Part shown: in pieces, positions 32,109 through 32,150 of the stretch | Position numbering within the stretch: the stretch's first letter is position 1 | Layout of the letters: each line of letters opens with the position of its first letter | Source of the DNA: an uncultured Oscillospiraceae bacterium | Lineage (GTDB): Bacteria; Bacillota; Clostridia; Oscillospirales; Oscillospiraceae | Assembly: GCA_910587505.1 (NCBI GenBank) | Contig: CAJULD010000032.1 | Span: 1-32,150, forward strand | Direction: 5' to 3' | Length of the DNA: 32,150 bases | Program-made: the position numbers and the translations under genes | The notes under the pieces: generated by a model | Told to the model about the DNA's origin: nothing | The model's database searches: none | What the model saw: the letters and a program-made list of their open reading frames with translations, nothing else

Positions 32109-32150
32109 ATGAAACAAATCAACATCAGCTGCCCCTATTGCGGGGCGAAC
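32109..32150 (+). CDS. Zinc-finger protein, 3' partial
   Basis: ATG 32109 is preceded by GAAAGGAAG, a reasonable ribosome site. The fourteen residues in the window (MKQINISCPYCGAN) contain a CPYC zinc knuckle right at the N-terminus. This start resembles the DUF3268 zinc-finger proteins found in Tn1549-like elements; I base that on memory of their N-termini. Everything past the knuckle lies outside the window. Confidence 0.6.
   Translation, partial: MKQINISCPYCGAN

Overview
The window looks like a long stretch of an integrative and conjugative element, or another large conjugative element, from a GC-rich gut Firmicute. An Oscillospiraceae host (Flavonifractor or Oscillibacter type) is my inference from codon use, strong Shine-Dalgarno sites, LPxTG/SpaA surface proteins and the Tn1549/CTn-like gene set. 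I see no relaxase, integrase, attachment site, tRNA, rRNA or CRISPR array, so the element probably extends beyond both ends.

Layout. Positions 1-1705 hold three small plus-strand genes: a SEC-C zinc-tail protein (5' end outside the window), a UPF0158 protein and a stand-alone Smr-domain protein. At 1721-1941 there is a 22-bp-period direct repeat, a near-consensus promoter (TTGACA-17-TAAGAT) and a leader with overlapping hairpins, one of them terminator-like. The conjugation genes follow: a VirB2-like small membrane protein, a VirB6/TrbL-like channel protein, a long exported low-complexity protein, a PrgI-VirB4 fusion ATPase, three accessory cytoplasmic proteins (two resembling DUF5697 and DUF6100, one unassigned), a VirD4/TraG-type coupling protein and an S1-repeat protein. 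A cell-surface module follows: an exported single-pass membrane protein, a sortase, an SLH-NlpC/P60-like wall protein behind its own promoter, and a 3083-residue SpaA/Cna-B ladder adhesin ending in LPKTGY.

Positions 26635-28300 form a small island with genes on both strands: an unknown 116-aa protein, an HD-GYP protein, a MmcQ/YjbR protein and a mini zinc-ribbon protein. Transfer-type genes then resume with a membrane-anchored C39-like peptidase (the likely wall-opening enzyme) and a DUF2325 protein. The first codons of a zinc-finger gene lie at the right edge.

How the genes fit together. VirB2-, VirB6-, PrgI/VirB4- and VirD4-like proteins would form the Gram-positive type IV secretion channel. 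The C39-like and NlpC-like enzymes would open peptidoglycan. The sortase and giant adhesin would modify the donor surface, perhaps for mating-pair contact. The most notable points are the promoter-leader switch, the frequent non-ATG starts behind strong ribosome-binding sites (including apparent ACG and CTG starts), a shared initiation-site motif on three distant genes, degenerate Walker motifs in the coupling protein, and the ladder adhesin that has a sortase motif but no membrane anchor.
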